This document shows positions 26,910 through 35,498 of a stretch of 64,000 nucleotides of DNA, piece after piece (the stretch's first letter is position 1; each line of letters starts with the position of its first letter). The translations under genes and the position numbers were made by a program. Under the pieces are notes generated by a model that saw only the letters and a list, made by a program, of their open reading frames with translations, had not been told where the DNA came from and ran no database searches. The DNA comes from DASQZT01 sp963728965. Its GTDB lineage: Bacteria > Acidobacteriota > Terriglobia > Bryobacterales > Bryobacteraceae. Location: assembly GCA_963728965.1 (NCBI GenBank), contig CAVSMH010000012.1, positions 620,001-684,000 of the forward strand. The letters run 5' to 3'.

Positions 26910-29058
26910 CCGGCTCCTGGCCCTGGCCCTTCTCCTAACTGTAACTTCAACAATTTTCGTAACTTACGCCCAAACACCGCCTGTTTCCGGGAGGTGTGCC
27001 GTGACCGCCGTGCCGACCCAGGTGCGAGCCGAAGGCATCACCGAACGGATGGGCGACATCATCCTGCAATGTTCCGGCTCTAATCCCGGGGCGGTGTTGA
27101 CCGGCAACCTCTCGGTATTTCTCCCGGTGAGCGTCACCAATCGGGTGGACTCCAGTAACCAGACCCGGGACGCGGTGCTGGCCGTGGACTACGGCAGCGG
27201 CTTCACGCCGACGGGCGTCGCCGGGCTGGTCAACGGTTCATTCATTGCGTTCAACGGCATCAGCATCACGGTGCCGTCTTCCGGCAACGTAAATCTAAAG
27301 ATTACGAACATACGCGCCGATGTTTATCAGGGAGGCACGCTGACGCCGCAGCCGGTGGTGGCTCAGCTGGCGTTCAGCACCCCTTCCTCGATTCCGATCG
27401 ACCAGTCCAGGCTGGTGGTGGCGTATCCGCAGATTGGGCTGTACGCCAGTCTGTACGATACGGGAATCACCTGCACCGGTTCGCCGGTGCCATCGACGAT
27501 TACGCTCACGGACCTGTTCGCAGCTGGAACGGCGTTCGCATCGACCCGGGTGACCGAAGGATTTGGCGGCGCGTTTGAGCCGCGATCGGCAGGCGAGGAT
27601 AGCGGCACGCGCTTTCTGGTTACCTATTCCGGCCTTCCAGCCGGCGCGCACGTGTACGTGCCCGATTTCGTTGCCGGCTCCACGGCGATGGCCCCGACTC
27701 TGGGCGGCGACCTGGGGGGCACGCGGCAAGTGGGCCAATACCAGGCAGGGAGTGGCACGCTGTTGCTGGCGCGAGTCTTCGGCGCCGACGCCAGCGGTGC
27801 GGGCGGCACCCCGACTGTGCTTCCGGCGAACACGACTGCCCTGAACGGTGCCAGTGAAGTCCCGCTCAACGGCGGTGAGGCTTATGTAGTGTACGAAGTG
27901 ATCGACGCCAACCACGCCAAGCAGGAGACGGTGCAGTTCCCGACGTTCATCGGGCTGAGCAGTGTCACGGCGGCTTCGGTGGCGCAGGAGCAGGTCTCGT
28001 TCGCGCCGGTATCAGGCGTGCTGTCGGCGTCCGAAAGCGCCCCTGTGCCGCGTTTCGCGGCCCTTCCCGCCACGCCTTCAGACTGTAGTCTGTTGGGCGA
28101 TTGCGACGCCAACTATTTTCCGCAACTGACTGCGCCGACCACGCCAATCGCCCTGACGGCGGTGGCGGGCGGACCGTCGGGCAGCCCGAACGGCTACATC
28201 CCGGTCAACAATACCGGCGGCGGCCTGATGAACTGGACCGCCAACGTCGCTTACCAGACGGGCGCCGGGTGGCTGCGCATCAGTACCACTTCCGGCCAGA
28301 ATCACACCAGCATCCTCGTTACCGCCGACGCGAAGAACCTCACGGCGGGGATGTACCAGGCGAGCATCATCGTGAACGCCGGGTCGGCGGGCAATGTCAC
28401 CATCCCGGTGACGCTGACGGTAACCGCCGCTCCCGCGCCGCCCACGACGCCGCCTCCGCCCTCGACACCGTCAGTGCTAGTGGGAAAGGTGGTGAACGCC
28501 GCCACCTTCGACGCGACTCCGCTGGTGGCAGGTTCGCTCGCCACGGTGATGGGTTCGCACCTCGCCGGCAAAGACGTCACTGTGACGGTGGACGGAGATC
28601 CGGCCACTTTGCTGTACACCTCCGATAGCCAGATCAACCTCCAGGTGCCGGCGCAGGTAAAGGGCAAGACATCGGCGAACCTGGTGGTGTCGGTGGATGG
28701 CGTCAGCAGCGCGCCGGTGACCGTGGTGATCGCTCCGGCATGGCCCTCGGTGTTCGCCAACGGCGTACTGAACCAGGACAACACGGTCAATTCGCCCCAG
28801 GCAGGCGCGGCAGCCGCGAGTGTCCTGCAGATATTCGCCACGGGGATCCCATCGGGCGCCGTGATATCCGCACGCATCGCGGGCCACGACAACCTGATCC
28901 CGATGTACGCCGGCGATGCGCCAACCGTGCCGGGGGTGCAACAGGTCAACGTTGCCATTCCGGATGATGTGGCGTCGTCAAGCACGGAGTTGGTCATCTG
29001 CGCCGCGACCGCCGGCCAGCAGTATTGCTCGGCGGCGGTGCCACTCACCGTGCAGTAA
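26884..29058 (+). CDS. Large secreted protein with BACON-like and Solibacter C-terminal domains
   Basis: A 724-residue protein with a signal peptide (LLALALLLTVTSTIFVTYAQ). The N-terminal half is beta-rich and unassigned (GAVLTGNLSVFLPVSVTNRV). A BACON-like Ig module lies near 420-520 (GGLMNWTANVAYQTGAGWLR; MYQASIIVNAGSAGNVTIPV), then a Pro-rich linker, then a C-terminal TIGR03437-like domain (GKVVNAATFDATPLVAGSLA; QIFATGIPSG) found in Solibacter-type genomes. It is the last gene of the secretin/pseudopilin operon and overlaps the upstream gene, so it may be a substrate or surface partner of that export system. No catalytic motif is seen. Confidence 0.85.
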   Translation: MEPLTRSGSRLLALALLLTVTSTIFVTYAQTPPVSGRCAVTAVPTQVRAEGITERMGDIILQCSGSNPGAVLTGNLSVFLPVSVTNRVDSSNQTRDAVLAVDYGSGFTPTGVAGLVNGSFIAFNGISITVPSSGNVNLKITNIRADVYQGGTLTPQPVVAQLAFSTPSSIPIDQSRLVVAYPQIGLYASLYDTGITCTGSPVPSTITLTDLFAAGTAFASTRVTEGFGGAFEPRSAGEDSGTRFLVTYSGLPAGAHVYVPDFVAGSTAMAPTLGGDLGGTRQVGQYQAGSGTLLLARVFGADASGAGGTPTVLPANTTALNGASEVPLNGGEAYVVYEVIDANHAKQETVQFPTFIGLSSVTAASVAQEQVSFAPVSGVLSASESAPVPRFAALPATPSDCSLLGDCDANYFPQLTAPTTPIALTAVAGGPSGSPNGYIPVNNTGGGLMNWTANVAYQTGAGWLRISTTSGQNHTSILVTADAKNLTAGMYQASIIVNAGSAGNVTIPVTLTVTAAPAPPTTPPPPSTPSVLVGKVVNAATFDATPLVAGSLATVMGSHLAGKDVTVTVDGDPATLLYTSDSQINLQVPAQVKGKTSANLVVSVDGVSSAPVTVVIAPAWPSVFANGVLNQDNTVNSPQAGAAAASVLQIFATGIPSGAVISARIAGHDNLIPMYAGDAPTVPGVQQVNVAIPDDVASSSTELVICAATAGQQYCSAAVPLTVQ

Positions 29059-29064
29059 TCCAAA

Positions 29065-29089
29065 CCGGCGGACACGGGGTGTCCGCCGG
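29065..29089. terminator. Hairpin between convergent genes, probable bidirectional terminator
   Basis: CCGGCGGACAC pairs perfectly with GTGTCCGCCGG (11 bp) around a GGG loop, seven bases after the stop of the large secreted protein and 20 bases beyond the end of the opposing topoisomerase gene. No T-run follows on either strand, so termination efficiency is uncertain. Confidence 0.65.
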
Positions 29090-29108
29090 CCTACCCTCCC
29101 GCAGGTTG

Positions 29109-30176
29109 TTACGCGGCTTTTGCCAGCTTGCGCTGATACTCGGCAATCAGCACCATCACCGAGTATTCCTCCGGCCGGAGTCCCAGCCCCGCATAGGCCG
29201 CATTCTGCTCTTCGCCCAGCGCCATCGCCTGGAAGAGGGTGCCGTCCGCGTAGGCCTCCGGAATGGCCGGGTGGATGTAGTATTTGCGCGCCGTCGCGGG
29301 ACGGTTTCCCAGACGCCGAGCCACATTCCTAGTGGCGGCCACGATGGTTTTCCGGGCGGCGGTGGCCCCGGACGGCGGACCGGCGGCGTGCAGTTCCCGC
29401 GCGGCCAGAATGGTTCCGGCCCAGGTGCGAAAGTCCTTGGCGGTGAAATCCTGTCCGCACAGATTCCGGATATAAGCGTTCACCTCCGCCGAATCGACCC
29501 GGCAGACCTCGCCTGAAGCGTCGAGATAGTGGAACAGTTCGTACCCCGGCAGATCCTGGCACTGTTTGACGATGCGGGCCAGCCGCGCATCGCTGAGTTC
29601 GACGGTGTGCTCGAGGCCGCTCTTGCCGCGGAATGAGAACAGCAAGCGGGACCCGTCGATGCGCACGTGCCTGCCGCGCATCGTGGTGAGCCCGAACGAA
29701 TCGTTATCCCTGGCATACTCGTCGTTGCCGACGCGAATGAAGGTAGTTTCGAGGAGCCGGACCACGGTGGCCAGCACCTTTTCGCGCTTCAGGCCGGGCC
29801 GCTTGAAATCACGCTCGACGCGGCGGCGGATTACGGCCAGCACGGTGCCGAACGCGATCATGCGGCTGAACTTGGCCTGGTCGCGCACCGCGCGGTATTG
29901 CGGGTGGTAGCGGTATTGCTTGCGGCCGCGCGCGTCCCACCCGACGGCCTGCAAGTGGCCGTTCGAAGAGGGGCAGATCCAGACGCTCTTCCACGCCGGC
30001 GGGATGGCCAGGGAACGGATGCGCTGGAGATGTTTCGGATCGCGCAGCGGAGTCCCGTCCGGACCGATGTAATGAAAACCGCTGCCGCGACGGATGCGCT
30101 GGATACAGGGACCGTCGGCGCGCACGTATCGGAGGCCGGCCTCGGCCGCGGACTGCAGCGGATCGGTCGAAAACAT
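29109..30176 (-). CDS. Type IB DNA topoisomerase
   Basis: About 355 residues of the poxvirus/bacterial TopIB family. The N-terminal domain has LRYVRADGPCIQRIRRGSGF and DGTPLRDPKHLQRIRSLAIP; the catalytic domain has KREKVLATVVRLLETTFIRVGNDEYA, KDFRTWAGTILAA, and a final RKYYIHPAI with the probable nucleophile Tyr. It relaxes supercoils through a 3'-phosphotyrosine intermediate. A GTG at 30209 would add 11 residues; the ATG at 30176 fits the domain start better. It follows moaA with a short gap. Confidence 0.93.
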   Translation of the reverse strand: MFSTDPLQSAAEAGLRYVRADGPCIQRIRRGSGFHYIGPDGTPLRDPKHLQRIRSLAIPPAWKSVWICPSSNGHLQAVGWDARGRKQYRYHPQYRAVRDQAKFSRMIAFGTVLAVIRRRVERDFKRPGLKREKVLATVVRLLETTFIRVGNDEYARDNDSFGLTTMRGRHVRIDGSRLLFSFRGKSGLEHTVELSDARLARIVKQCQDLPGYELFHYLDASGEVCRVDSAEVNAYIRNLCGQDFTAKDFRTWAGTILAARELHAAGPPSGATAARKTIVAATRNVARRLGNRPATARKYYIHPAIPEAYADGTLFQAMALGEEQNAAYAGLGLRPEEYSVMVLIAEYQRKLAKAA

Positions 30177-30219
30177 AGCTGAACCGGCATGAGGCACGTG
30201 CCGTGCCACGGTTCGCGTT

Positions 30220-31218
30220 TTAACCGCCGATGGAATACATCGGGCGCGGCGGCGCCACGAACTTGGCCGAGTTGATCTCGTGGCCCAGCCATTTGCGCGA
30301 AATATTGGCGCGAATCGCGGCGGCGATGTCCCCGTCGGGCGCGCCGGACCGCAGCAGGGTTTTGACGTCGTCCTCTTCGATGGCGAACAGACAGTAGCGC
30401 AGCTTCCCGTCGGCGGTCAGGCGGAGGCGGTTGCAGTTCAGACAGAACGGGCGGCTCACCGAGGCGATGAAGCCGACCCGGCCGCTGCCGTCTTCGAAAT
30501 CGTATTCGGTGGCGGGCGCGCGCGGATCGGGATCGGGCACCGCCCGCAGGGGCGCGATTTCGCGCGAGAGCATCTCCACGATATCGTCGGCGAGCAGCAC
30601 CTTCCGGCGATCCCACAGGCTCTGTGCGTCGAGCGGCATGAACTCGATGAAGCGCAGCTCGAATCCGTTGACACTGGCATAGCGCGCCAGCGGCACGATA
30701 TCGGGCTCAATCAGGTTTTTGACGGCGACGCAGTTCAGCTTGATTCGGGTATAACCGATCCGTTTGGCTGCGGCCAGGCCGGCGAGTACCCGCTCCAGGT
30801 CGTCGCGCCGCGTGATCTCGCGGAACCGCTCGCGGTCAAGGGTATCCAGGTGGACGTTCAGCCGCCGCAGACCAGCCTCGTACAGCGGTCCGGCGAGTTC
30901 GGGCAGGAGCACGCCATTGGTGGTGAGGGCCAAGTCGCGCACCTGAGGGATTGCCGAAAGGTGGCGGATGAGCACCGGCAAGTCGCGGCGCACCAGCGGC
31001 TCGCCGCCAGTTACGCGGACCTTGGTGATGCCGAGGGTGACCGCAATTTTCACGAACCGTTCGATCTCTTCGAAATCGAGAATCTCGCTGCGCCGGAGGA
31101 ACTGCACGTCGTGCTCCGGCATGCAATAGAAGCAGCGAATGTTGCACCGATCGGTGACGCTCACGCGCAGGTTGTCATGCACCCGCCCGAAGGAGTCGAT
31201 GAGGGGTTCGGAAGCCAT
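30220..31218 (-). CDS. moaA: GTP 3',8-cyclase MoaA
   Basis: A 332-residue radical-SAM enzyme. The first cluster motif is C25xxxC29xxC32 (TDRCNIRCFYC), and the second cluster is C259, C262 and C276 (FCLNCNRLRL...RYCLF). The C-terminal Gly-Gly (SIGG) required for activity is present. MoaA converts GTP to the cyclic precursor of pyranopterin in molybdenum cofactor synthesis. Its start abuts the nadA stop directly. No other moa gene is in the window. Confidence 0.97.
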   Translation of the reverse strand: MASEPLIDSFGRVHDNLRVSVTDRCNIRCFYCMPEHDVQFLRRSEILDFEEIERFVKIAVTLGITKVRVTGGEPLVRRDLPVLIRHLSAIPQVRDLALTTNGVLLPELAGPLYEAGLRRLNVHLDTLDRERFREITRRDDLERVLAGLAAAKRIGYTRIKLNCVAVKNLIEPDIVPLARYASVNGFELRFIEFMPLDAQSLWDRRKVLLADDIVEMLSREIAPLRAVPDPDPRAPATEYDFEDGSGRVGFIASVSRPFCLNCNRLRLTADGKLRYCLFAIEEDDVKTLLRSGAPDGDIAAAIRANISRKWLGHEINSAKFVAPPRPMYSIGG

Positions 31219-32148
31219 CTATTGGAGAGCCAGCATCCGCTCGAGAGGCAGCGCGGCGCGGCGCATGAGCTCCGCCGACAGTTCCACGCGCGGCTGCAGC
31301 GCGCTGAGGCAGTCGCGCAGTTTCTCGAGGGTGTTCAGCTTCATGTAGGGGCACTCCGAGCAATTGCAGTTCTCGTTGGCCACGAAGTAGAACCGCTTGT
31401 CGGGGGCGACCCGCGCCAGGGAGTAGTTGATGCCGCTCTCGGTCATCACGATGAACTCCCGGGCATCGTTGGCGGCGCACCACTCGATGATCGCGGAAGT
31501 GGAGCCCACAAAGTCGGCCATGGACAGCACCGATTCGGGACACTCGGGATGCGCGACGATGCGGGCCTCGGGGTGTTCCAGTTTCACTTCCGCGACGCGG
31601 CGCGCCGGGAAAGTGGCATGGACGATGCAGGCGCCTTGCCAGACCTTCATGTTGTCGCGGGCGGTCTGCCGCCGCACGAATTCGCCGAGATTCCGGTCGG
31701 GGAGGAACAAGACGGGGCGGTCGGCCGGGATCGAATTGACCACTTTGACGGCATTGCGCGAAGTGCAGAGGATGTCGCTTTCCGCCTTCACCTCGATCGA
31801 GGTATTGATGTAACTCACCACGACGTGATCCGGATTCCGGCGGCGGAACTCGCGGATCGGCTCCACGGGGCAGCTTTCCACCAGGCTGCAACTGGCCTCG
31901 CGATCGGGAACCACAACGATCCGGTCCGGATTCAGAACCTTGGCGGTTTCCGCCATGAACCACACGCCGCAGAATGCGATGACTTCGCCCGAAAACTCGC
32001 GAGCCTTGCGGGCCAGTTCCAGGCTATCGCCCACCACGTCGGCCAGTTCCTGAATTTCCGGCTCCTGGTAATGATGCGCGAGTAAGGTGGCCCGGCGCCG
32101 GTGCTTCAGCTCCAGGATCTCGTCCGAAAGCGTGGTAGCTGCAAACAT
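31219..32148 (-). CDS. nadA: Quinolinate synthase A
   Basis: A 309-residue NadA: LLAHHYQEPEIQELADVVGD, FCGVWFMAETAK (cluster Cys), CIVHATF, AHPECPESVLSMADFVGSTS, and the C-terminal CNCSECPYMKLNTL with further Cys ligands. It makes quinolinate from iminoaspartate and dihydroxyacetone phosphate using a 4Fe-4S cluster. nadB and nadC are not nearby; the gene is followed at once by moaA, another iron-sulfur enzyme. Confidence 0.96.
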   Translation of the reverse strand: MFAATTLSDEILELKHRRRATLLAHHYQEPEIQELADVVGDSLELARKAREFSGEVIAFCGVWFMAETAKVLNPDRIVVVPDREASCSLVESCPVEPIREFRRRNPDHVVVSYINTSIEVKAESDILCTSRNAVKVVNSIPADRPVLFLPDRNLGEFVRRQTARDNMKVWQGACIVHATFPARRVAEVKLEHPEARIVAHPECPESVLSMADFVGSTSAIIEWCAANDAREFIVMTESGINYSLARVAPDKRFYFVANENCNCSECPYMKLNTLEKLRDCLSALQPRVELSAELMRRAALPLERMLALQ

Positions 32149-32884
32149 GAGGAAGTTAACTTTAGTTTAGCAGAGCCATCGGATGCTTTTGAAAGGTGGG
32201 CGAGGCCATTCCCTACTCGGAGGTATAGGGTGGGATCACGCCCACCTGGGTCGAGCCAGATCGCTGTGGATTCTCGACCCGAACCGGCGACAAACCAGGG
32301 CGCATCAAAGCCGGTCTACTGATCCCGCACCCGGAATGCCGGCAGACCTCACAGTGGCAGGATTGTAAGATGAAAACCGCGATTGCGTCAAGCGAAAAGC
32401 GTCCATAGGACATCCGAGATGTGAAAAAGATCAGGATATCGTTTTTTCGGTATGAACGCGCGATCCCGTGGAATTGCGGTTTTTCGGACAATCGGATCGC
32501 CAGGAAACTGTGCGCCTGGGGCGGCCGGGGACGCTTGCATGCATTAAATCAACAGCTTTGGCTCCCACAGCGCAGAGAAGTTTAGCAGAATGCGCGATGC
32601 AATAAGAATGTGGCCCGATAGCCGCTATCGGCAATCGGGACTTTCCGCTATGCTGGCGTTCGCCCCATTCAACTGATGGACGGAGTTCAGCAAGCTTTGG
32701 AACGAGTGGCTGGGAGTCGTGGAAGCATTTCGAACTCTGGCGTCCAATCATCGACGCCGCGGTAGGCCCCGACGGAGAGAAAAAGCTGTCCGACCCGCTT
32801 GGCGCGTCCGGCGCCTACCATGGCCAAGATCGCTTTCCCGCATAGGCAAGCTTTGCCATCGCGCGTCATGTTAGTGTCATCAGC
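32149..32884. other. 735-base region without a supported gene
   Basis: Short open frames exist on both strands here, but none has an RBS, a natural composition or a recognisable motif. The stretch contains an 8+1+8 palindrome (32615-32631) and otherwise nothing I can name. It lies between nadA and the small UGA-containing gene. Confidence 0.5.
32615..32631. repeat. 17-base near-perfect palindrome
   Basis: CCGATAGC and GCTATCGG are exact reverse complements around a single C. The site is 254 bases before the UGA-containing gene and could be an operator or an RNA hairpin; no T-run follows. Confidence 0.4.
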
Positions 32885-33127
32885 ATGGCACGCATCGCGA
32901 TTCATTACTGCGCGTATTGAGTGACAGGCCTTCACGCCGCCCGTGTGGCGGCGCGACTTCGCCACGAACTGCACGTCGAAGTGGAAATGGTCCGGGCTGG
33001 CTACGGTCAATTCAAAGTCGTCGTGGACGGCGAAACCGTCAGCGACGGAGGTAAGGCTGCGTTCCTGGGCGTACTGCCGTCCGGAAATACGGTTGTCGCT
33101 GCCGTGAAGGACCACCTAAAGCGATAA
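32885..33127 (+). CDS. Probable SelW/Rdx-type selenoprotein (UGA = Sec at residue 12)
   Basis: The frame from ATG 32885 reads MARIAIHYCAY, then TGA (32918-32920), then VTGLHAARVAARLRHELHVE and on to TAA at 33127, 80 residues in all. The TGA is the fourth position of C-A-Y-U, the CxxU redox motif placed after the first beta-strand exactly as in SelW/Rdx thioredoxin-like proteins. Downstream, YGQFKVVVDGETV is the family's second conserved segment. A GC-rich hairpin follows the TGA at SECIS-like distance (32935-32953). Composition and GC3 are alike on both sides of the TGA. Such proteins are small cytosolic thiol/selenol oxidoreductases. Alternatives: a Cys-to-stop pseudogene, or a shorter protein from GTG 32921, which would lack the first strand. 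The Sec machinery is not in this window. Confidence 0.7.
32935..32953 (+). promoter_or_regulatory. Candidate bacterial SECIS hairpin
   Basis: CGCCGCC (32935-32941) pairs perfectly with GGCGGCG (32947-32953) around the loop CGTGT. The loop begins 21 bases after the TGA and has G at its second position. Known bacterial SECIS elements lie immediately 3' of UGA with a short stem and a G near the start of a small loop. The hairpin is also coding sequence. Confidence 0.55.
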
Positions 33128-33238
33128 CCGGCCAAGCACAGCCGACGAGTCCGAAATGCCGAATGCAATCGCGCCGGCGGCGGGCCGACGAGGGGCGCGA
33201 GAAATGTGGCAACCGCTGAAGGGCTCTCGCGGCGGGTT

Positions 33239-33312
33239 TGGCTGGGACGCAGGGATTCGAACCCCGATACGCAGATCCAGAGTCTGCAGTCTTACCGTTA
33301 GACGACGTCCCA
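33239..33312 (-). tRNA. tRNA-Gln (CTG)
   Basis: Minus-strand tRNA, 74 bases with encoded CCA (33239-33241). Acceptor TGGGACG/CGTCCCA with the U1-A72 pair and G73 typical of tRNA-Gln, D-arm GTCT/AGAC, anticodon stem GCAGA/TCTGC around CTCTGGA (anticodon CTG), and T-arm CGGGG/CCCTG. Confidence 0.95.
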
Positions 33313-33421
33313 ATTCGGGAGACTTCATTTTATCAATTTTATCAAAAACGGGCGGCACGAATCCAGATGGCGATGTCCTCCAATGCCTCGCGGGCTTCGC
33401 GTAGTACACTGGAACTTCAAC

Positions 33422-34189
33422 ATGCAGAGGTGGTTGCGGCTGTGCCTGGCGCTGGGACTGTGCGCGGGCAGCGGATGGGCCGTGGACTGGAAAGCGCTGC
33501 GGCCGCAGGGGTTCGTGAGCGATTTCGCGGACGTGATCGACGCCGGCGCCACGTCTCAACTGGAACACTACTGCGCCGAAGTGGAGCGGGCGGCCGGTGT
33601 GCGAATCCAGTTGGTGACCCTGGTCTCGCTCCAGAACGAGCCGCTCGAAGATGTCACCCGCACCCTCTTTGAAGCATGGCGCGAACCCGGCCAACCGCGC
33701 GACCGGCGGGTCATGCTGCTCGTTGCGGTCGCCGACAAACGGACATACCTTGCCGTCGGCAGCGGTCTTGATCCGCATATGGCCGGCGCGCTCGCCGGAC
33801 GCGTATTTCGCGAGATGCGCCCCGCGTTGCGCCGCCGCGACTATTCCGACGCCCTGCGGGCGGCCGCGGCGACGGTGGGGGAGGCGGCCGCTGGGGAGGC
33901 GCATGTCCGGCTCGCCGCGCGGCTGCCGCGGCGGCATCGCGGGTCGGTGTTGGAGGACGTTCCGAGTCTGGTGGTGATCGGCGGCGTGCTCATTGCCTTC
34001 CTCTTATTTTGGGTGGGCTTCCCGGCGGGGTATGGCGGGTTCGGCGGCCGGGGCCTGATGCCGGCAATGCTGGACCGCCATCCGACGCGGCGGGCCGAGT
34101 GGGGCAGCCGCGGCAGCGGCGGGTTCGGCGGCTACGATTCCGGCGATTCCTTCGGCGGCTTCGGCGGGGCGGGCTCGCACGATTGGTAA
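33422..34189 (+). CDS. TPM-domain protein (YgcG-like), membrane-anchored
   Basis: A 255-residue protein with a signal peptide (LRLCLALGLCAGSGWA) and a TPM domain at about 25-145 (GFVSDFADVIDAGATSQLEH; GVRIQLVTLVSLQNEPLEDV; RVMLLVAVADKRTYLAVGSG). One membrane span lies near 183-205, and the tail is Gly/Ser/Phe-rich, a common end for this family. Its function is uncertain; proposed roles include phosphatase activity and photosystem repair. A TACACT -10 ends 11 bases before the ATG. It is the first gene of an operon with a nucleotidyltransferase-like protein and LemA. Confidence 0.85.
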   Translation: MQRWLRLCLALGLCAGSGWAVDWKALRPQGFVSDFADVIDAGATSQLEHYCAEVERAAGVRIQLVTLVSLQNEPLEDVTRTLFEAWREPGQPRDRRVMLLVAVADKRTYLAVGSGLDPHMAGALAGRVFREMRPALRRRDYSDALRAAAATVGEAAAGEAHVRLAARLPRRHRGSVLEDVPSLVVIGGVLIAFLLFWVGFPAGYGGFGGRGLMPAMLDRHPTRRAEWGSRGSGGFGGYDSGDSFGGFGGAGSHDW

Positions 34190-34194
34190 GGCAC

Positions 34195-34905
34195 ATGGAG
34201 AAACTGCTCCGAGAGCTCGTCGAGAAGTTGCAAAAGGCCTACGGGGACCGGCTGGTCTCGGTGGTGCTGTACGGCTCGGCCGCGGCGGGCGACCATCAGC
34301 CGCGGTTCTCCGATCTCAACGTTCTGTGCGTGCTAAGCCAGGTCACGACGCGGGAACTCGAAGCCGCGGAGCAGATCTTCCGTTGGTGGCGCGAACACGG
34401 CAATCCATCGCCGCTGCTGCTGAGCGAAGCCGAAGCTGCGCGTTCCACGGACTGCTTTGCCATTGAGTTTTCGGATATCCAACGCTGGCACCGTCTGCTA
34501 TACGGGCCGGACGTGGTGACGCATTTGACGGTCGCCCGGGTGTTTTATCGGGCCCAGGTGGAGCACGAGTTGCGCGCCAAGCTGCTGCGCCTGCGGCAGA
34601 AAGCGGCGGGCGTCTTCTCCGACAACGATCTGTTGCGGCGTATCCTGGCCGATTCGGTAGCGACGTTTTGCGCCCTGTTCCGCCATGCCCTGGCGCTGTA
34701 CGGCAACCCGCCGCCGGCGGCCAAACGAGAGGTGATCGAGCGCGCGCGCGAGGCGTTCGGCATTGACCCGCAGCCTTTCCAGACCCTCCTCGACCTGCGC
34801 GAAGAGCGCTTGAAGCCGCGCGCCGTGAATCCGGCTCCGCTGTTGGCGGCGTACCTGGCGGCCATCGCGGCGGTGATCGACATGGTGGACCGGCTTGAAA
34901 AATAG
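34195..34905 (+). CDS. Nucleotidyltransferase-domain protein
   Basis: A 236-residue protein. The N-terminal pol-beta-type nucleotidyltransferase motif is VVLYGSAAAGDHQPRFSDLN, where the second acid of the usual SDxD is Asn, so catalysis may be lost or altered. The rest is helical (about 100-236). It begins five bases after the TPM gene stop, and LemA overlaps its end. TPM and LemA genes are commonly neighbours; the nucleotidyltransferase between them is the less usual element. Function unknown. Confidence 0.75.
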   Translation: MEKLLRELVEKLQKAYGDRLVSVVLYGSAAAGDHQPRFSDLNVLCVLSQVTTRELEAAEQIFRWWREHGNPSPLLLSEAEAARSTDCFAIEFSDIQRWHRLLYGPDVVTHLTVARVFYRAQVEHELRAKLLRLRQKAAGVFSDNDLLRRILADSVATFCALFRHALALYGNPPPAAKREVIERAREAFGIDPQPFQTLLDLREERLKPRAVNPAPLLAAYLAAIAAVIDMVDRLEK

Positions 34906-35455
34906 GGCGAGCCGCTGGAAGGCGATTCTGATTGCGCTGCCGCTGCTAGCAGTTGCGGGCGCAGTCGCCGCGAGCACCTACCTGAAAGTGCGTCAGGGCC
35001 TGGCGGAGGAGCGTGCGGACATAGCCACGGCCTGGCGCGGGGTGGCCGAGGCCCTCGTCGAGCGCGCGGCGCTGATTCACGATCTGGCCGCGGCGATGCG
35101 GCCATCGGTGGCGGAGGCGGAGGGAATCGCCCGGGAAATCGCTGCTCTGCAGGCGGAGTTGCAGCGCGGCGGCGCTCCCCAGGAACAAATCCGAGTGCAT
35201 GATCGGCTGTCCACAGCCTTGGCGCGGCTGCTCGAAGCGGGGGACGCGTCGCGGAGAGCGAAGCCTTCCGCGGCGGAGCTGCGGCTCGAGGAACAGATCA
35301 AAGACAGCGAGGGGAAGATTGCGGTGGCGCGGCGCAGGTACAATGAAACGCTGGAACATTACAACGCCCGGATTCAGACCTTCCCGAACAACCTGGTGGC
35401 CAGGATCGCGGGATTCGGCCGCAACGACGCCTACTTTCGAACGGAACCCTTCTGA
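34895..35455 (+). CDS. LemA-family protein
   Basis: A 186-residue protein with one N-terminal membrane segment (AILIALPLLAVAGAVAASTY), long helices facing the periplasm, and the LemA end motif RRRYNETLEHYNARIQTFPN. The TTG start at 34895 overlaps the upstream stop by 11 bases. LemA proteins are membrane-anchored helical bundles of unknown function, often paired with TPM proteins, as here. Confidence 0.85.
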   Translation: MKNRASRWKAILIALPLLAVAGAVAASTYLKVRQGLAEERADIATAWRGVAEALVERAALIHDLAAAMRPSVAEAEGIAREIAALQAELQRGGAPQEQIRVHDRLSTALARLLEAGDASRRAKPSAAELRLEEQIKDSEGKIAVARRRYNETLEHYNARIQTFPNNLVARIAGFGRNDAYFRTEPF

Positions 35456-35498
35456 CCGGCATCGGGCCGGAGGGAACCGTGTACCCTGTTAGGAGACC

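Noticed and set aside
30280..32085. 601-residue open frame opposite moaA and nadA
   Set aside because: Both genes on the other strand are certain; the long frame is a GC-codon artefact.
32921..33127. 68-residue protein from the GTG just after the TGA
   Set aside because: It would lack the first beta-strand and the redox Cys; the frame reads as one family member through the TGA.
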